A stretch of 7,086 bases of DNA, from the NCBI GenBank assembly GCA_000991645.1, contig LBRX01000059.1, positions 1 to 7,086 of the forward strand. The letters run 5' to 3'. Positions 5,868 to 7,086 of the stretch are shown piece after piece; position 1 is the first letter of the stretch, and each line of letters opens with the position of its first letter. The notes beneath the pieces are model-generated. The model ran no database searches and had not been told where the DNA came from. It saw nothing but the letters and a program-made list of their open reading frames with translations. Made by a program: the position numbers and the translations under genes. The DNA comes from Candidatus Moranbacteria bacterium GW2011_GWE2_36_40. Its GTDB lineage: Bacteria; Patescibacteriota; Minisyncoccia; Moranbacterales; GWC2-37-73.

Positions 5868-5939
5868 TGCCCCCAGCAGGAATCGAACCCACATTTTGTC
5901 CTTAGGACGGACCAGCTCTATCCATTGAGCTATGGAGGC
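5868..5939 (-). tRNA. tRNA-Arg (anticodon CCT)
   Basis: This is a cloverleaf of 72 nt. The acceptor GCCTCCA pairs with TGGGGGC with one wobble, and the D-stem is GCTC/GAGC. The anticodon stem is GGTCC/GGACA (outer pair unmatched) around loop GTCCTAA. The variable loop has 4 nt and the T-arm is GTGGG-TTCGATT-CCTGC with two wobble pairs. The anticodon CCT reads AGG arginine codons. The discriminator A is followed by CAT, so CCA is not encoded. It lies 58 bp after tRNA-Ala and 14 bp before cca on the same strand. Confidence 0.95.
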
Positions 5940-5997
5940 AAAAATTTAATAATCAATATAATTTAGCAACATGAAAACAAAAAATGTCTCTATATTG

Positions 5998-6068
5998 TGG
6001 ACCCACGGGGAGTCGAACCCCGATTTGATCCATGCCATGGATCTGTTCTACCGCTATACTATGGGCCC
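5998..6068 (-). tRNA. tRNA-Ala (anticodon GGC)
   Basis: This is a cloverleaf of 71 nt. The acceptor GGGCCCA pairs with TGGGTCC and includes the G3-U70 pair that is the known identity element for alanine. The anticodon stem GATCC/GGATC encloses loop ATGGCAT, so the anticodon is GGC. The T-arm is CGGGG-TTCGACT-CCCCG. The D-arm is weak: GTAT and GAAC pair at the outer two positions, with an A-A mismatch inside. The stem and loop together form a near-perfect palindrome, so the loop could close to a GGC triloop. CCA is not encoded. It is the first gene after the promoters at 6091 and 6214. Confidence 0.93.
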
Positions 6069-6090
6069 TTTCTTATTTGCAACTCTCTCT

Positions 6091-6118
6091 ATCATAGCAA
6101 CTACAGCGCACTGGTCAA
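6091..6118 (-). promoter_or_regulatory. Proximal promoter for tRNA-Ala, tRNA-Arg and cca
   Basis: On the minus strand TTGACC (-35, 5 of 6), a 16-bp spacer and TATGAT (-10, 5 of 6) end 22 bases before the tRNA-Ala 5' end. This is the usual arrangement for a tRNA promoter. Confidence 0.65.
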
Positions 6119-6213
6119 TGTTTGAAAATCAAAAAGGCTCCTGTAACAGCTTTTAACCAAACAACATACATCCACCTATCCAAAACATTGTTATTTTTCA
6201 ATTTTTATTATTT

Positions 6214-6242
6214 ATTATACAATATTTATATATATTTGTCAA
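6214..6242 (-). promoter_or_regulatory. Distal consensus sigma70 promoter reading toward tRNA-Ala
   Basis: On the minus strand a perfect TTGACA, a 17-bp AT-rich spacer and a perfect TATAAT are present. Transcription would begin near 6207, about 140 bases before tRNA-Ala. The leader at 6119-6207 contains only a weak hairpin with a T-run (around 6133-6157) and no ORF I trust. It may give a tandem promoter for the tRNA-cca unit or a short separate RNA. Confidence 0.75.
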
Positions 6243-6287
6243 TTTAAAATAGTTTTTTATTACCTTGCCATTTAAACTTATAATCAA

Positions 6288-6303
6288 TGTTCCACGTGGA
6301 ACA
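6288..6303. other. parS-like site 1
   Basis: This is an exact TGTTCCACGTGGAACA, with the palindrome extending to 20 bp with flanking A and T. It lies 45 bp upstream of the -35 of the distal tRNA/cca promoter, close enough for bound ParB to affect it. Confidence 0.85.
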
Positions 6304-6332
6304 TTTAATAAAAATAAAAATCTAGTTTATTT

Positions 6333-6348
6333 TGTTCCACGTGGAACA
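6333..6348. other. parS-like site 2 (in a 30-bp perfect palindrome)
   Basis: This is an exact 16-bp core. Here the symmetry continues without a mismatch over 6326-6355, making it the longest palindrome of the array. Confidence 0.85.
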
Positions 6349-6410
6349 AAATAAATTTATAAATAATATCTATTTATTTTTTTTATAAAACATTTTTATT
6401 TAAAAATAAA

Positions 6411-6426
6411 TGTTCCACGTGGAACA
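6411..6426. other. parS-like site 3
   Basis: This is an exact 16-bp core. The 50 bases to its left (6361-6410) are almost all A and T and would be a candidate for easy unwinding. Confidence 0.85.
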
Positions 6427-6551
6427 AATTACTATACACATATTATTAACATTTTATTTTAATATTTTTTTCCTTATTTAAGCATTTTTTTGGTAAAAAA
6501 ACAAATTATAGAAATAGTTATACATGTTTACAAAATAGCAATAAACACAAT

Positions 6552-6567
6552 TGTTCCACGTGGAACA
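6552..6567. other. parS-like site 4
   Basis: This is an exact 16-bp core in AT-rich flanks. Confidence 0.85.
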
Positions 6568-6642
6568 TTTATATTACATTGAATTTAAATAAATAAAAAG
6601 ATGAATACTTAAACAAGAGATGATCAAACATTTTATCATAAT

Positions 6643-6658
6643 TGTTCCACGTGGAACA
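6643..6658. other. parS-like site 5
   Basis: This is an exact 16-bp core in AT-rich flanks, 76 bp before the left half of the split site. Confidence 0.85.
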
Positions 6659-6718
6659 TTTCCAAAATAATACTTAATTATCTTATCATAATGCATTTTA
6701 AAAATATAGATAACAAAT

Positions 6719-6809
6719 TGTTCCACGCCCGCCTCGCGTCGACTCGCCTCGATTCGAACGAGTCAAAGCGGGCGAGCGACCATCTCCGCAAGTCGAGGCA
6801 AGTAGAACA
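6719..6809. other. parS-like site 6, split in half by a GC-rich repeat
   Basis: The left half TTGTTCCAC is at 6718-6726. The right half GTAGAACAA, one G-to-A change from GTGGAACAA, is at 6802-6810. Joining them would give a full site like its neighbours. The 75 bases between are GC-rich and related to the repeat at 2217-2262. The break falls exactly between the two half-sites. Confidence 0.7.
6727..6801 (+). repeat. GC-rich palindromic repeat, copy 2, inside a parS-like site
   Basis: This 75-bp GC-rich island shares its first 17 bases with the reverse complement of 2246-2262, and its last 29 with that of 2217-2245 (23 identical). It carries 30 extra bases at 6744-6773. Internal pairings include GCCCGC/GCGGGC (6727-6732/6768-6773), GACTCG/CGAGTC (6741-6746/6759-6764) and GCCTCG/CGAGGC (6731-6736/6794-6799). 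The minus strand of the extra part reads CTCG-TTCGAAT-CGAG, resembling a tRNA T-arm. There is no transposase and no clear target duplication. Confidence 0.8.
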
Positions 6810-6846
6810 ATTGCAAAAAATGAATGAACATAAAATTTTTCAAGAC

Positions 6847-6866
6847 TTATACACATACTATCCACA
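6847..6866 (+). other. Pair of DnaA-box-like 9-mers
   Basis: TTATACACA (6847-6855) fits the relaxed DnaA box TTATNCACA. CTATCCACA (6858-6866) differs from TTATCCACA by one base. Their starts are 11 bp apart, one helical turn, in the same orientation. A weaker CTATACACA is at 6432-6440. Such 9-mers arise by chance in AT-rich DNA, so the pair supports an origin only together with the parS array. Confidence 0.4.
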
Positions 6867-7012
6867 ATTCACATCATCTGATTATTTGCTTTATTTAAAG
6901 CAAATTTTATTCACTTAATCCAAATAAAACGATAAACTTAAGGAAATATTGAAAAGTTATACAATTGTTCCACGTGGAACAATATTGTTTTTAAAGGCAT
7001 TGCGACAAGAAC

Positions 7013-7043
7013 TCCCTGTGGTGTCCCCAAAGACCCACAGGGA
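7013..7043. other. Strong GC-containing hairpin near the right edge
   Basis: TCCCTGTGG (7013-7021) pairs perfectly with CCACAGGGA (7035-7043). After a single bulged T, GTC/GAC extends the stem to 12 bp around loop CCCAAA. No T-run follows on the right, so it is not a standard rightward terminator. On the minus strand only a short mixed sequence follows. It lies 15 bp before the -35 of the edge promoter and may be an operator, a structural element or part of an RNA. Confidence 0.6.
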
Positions 7044-7058
7044 TGAATTGGAGCAAAA

Positions 7059-7086
7059 CTGACAATTACCACAACTGCTGTATAAT
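7059..7086 (+). promoter_or_regulatory. Rightward promoter at the window edge
   Basis: CTGACA (-35, 5 of 6), a 16-bp spacer and a perfect TATAAT end at the last base. The gene it drives lies outside the window. It points away from the parS array, opposite to the tRNA/cca promoters, so the array sits between divergent units. Confidence 0.55.

Larger units (their letters stand above)
6288..6981. repeat. parS-like array: six identical 16-bp palindromes in an AT-rich gene-free region
   Basis: The palindrome TGTTCCACGTGGAACA occurs without mismatch at 6288, 6333, 6411, 6552, 6643 and 6966, with a seventh split copy at 6719/6802. Distances between starts are 45, 78, 141, 91 and 323 bp, so there is no regular phasing. 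The sequence differs by one base from the B. subtilis parS form (TGTTCCACGTGAAACA) and belongs to the known range of chromosomal ParB sites, typically found near the origin. Flanks are almost pure A/T apart from the inserted repeat. I see no convincing gene between 6160 and 7086. A cluster this dense suggests a ParB-loading centromere; an operator array for another regulator is the alternative. Confidence 0.85.

Noticed and set aside
5854..5892. Longer N-terminus of the CCA enzyme (start at 5892)
   Set aside because: The extra 13 codons lie within tRNA-Arg(CCT).
6691..6918. Rightward 75-codon ORF across the split parS site and the GC-rich repeat
   Set aside because: It reads through a repeat and half-sites and starts in the array; no family resemblance. 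The last 33 codons (from the ATG at 6820) look slightly protein-like but are too short to support.
6288..6981. CRISPR array
   Set aside because: The 16-bp repeats are perfect palindromes with irregular spacing from 45 to over 300 bp, and no cas genes are visible.

Overview
This 7.1-kb window looks like part of a compact, AT-rich bacterial chromosome, most plausibly a member of the Candidate Phyla Radiation (Patescibacteria). That placement is an inference. It rests on short intergenic gaps, tRNAs embedded among protein genes, an L19 with a long Lys/Glu/Ala tail, a small conserved-looking hypothetical protein of a type I associate with these genomes, and five protein starts that all lack a strong Shine-Dalgarno sequence. 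All five tRNA genes lack an encoded CCA end, and a CCA-adding enzyme gene is present.

Layout. Positions 1-1000 hold a leftward unit: a good sigma70-type promoter (971-999), rplS, tRNA-Leu(GAG), a spacer of nested inverted repeats, then tRNA-Val(TAC). Positions 1100-2320 hold a second leftward unit, tRNA-Leu(TAG) followed by rluD. Its tRNA has an unpaired acceptor stem, and next to it lie a partial tRNA-Leu copy and a GC-rich palindromic repeat. Positions 2360-4308 hold a divergent pair: a 97-aa hypothetical (leftward) and a 533-aa membrane protein whose C-terminal half is a UbiA-type prenyltransferase (rightward). Positions 4342-6242 hold a third leftward unit: two promoters, tRNA-Ala(GGC), tRNA-Arg(CCT) and cca.

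Positions 6160-7086 contain no convincing gene. This very AT-rich stretch carries six identical copies of the 16-bp palindrome TGTTCCACGTGGAACA, which closely matches the ParB-binding site parS. A seventh copy is split at its exact centre by a GC-rich repeat related to the one beside tRNA-Leu(TAG). Two DnaA-box-like 9-mers 11 bp apart, a strong hairpin and a rightward promoter at the window edge complete the region. Most genes to the left point away from it. Together these suggest a dense centromere next to, or part of, the chromosome origin.

The genes are mostly translation machinery: a ribosomal protein, a 23S rRNA pseudouridine synthase, tRNAs and the tRNA CCA-finishing enzyme. The cca and rluD messages each begin a few bases after a tRNA 3' end, so tRNA processing probably creates their 5' ends. 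The strongest items for follow-up are the parS array with its split member, the dispersed GC-rich repeat, and the damaged tRNA-Leu(TAG) locus.
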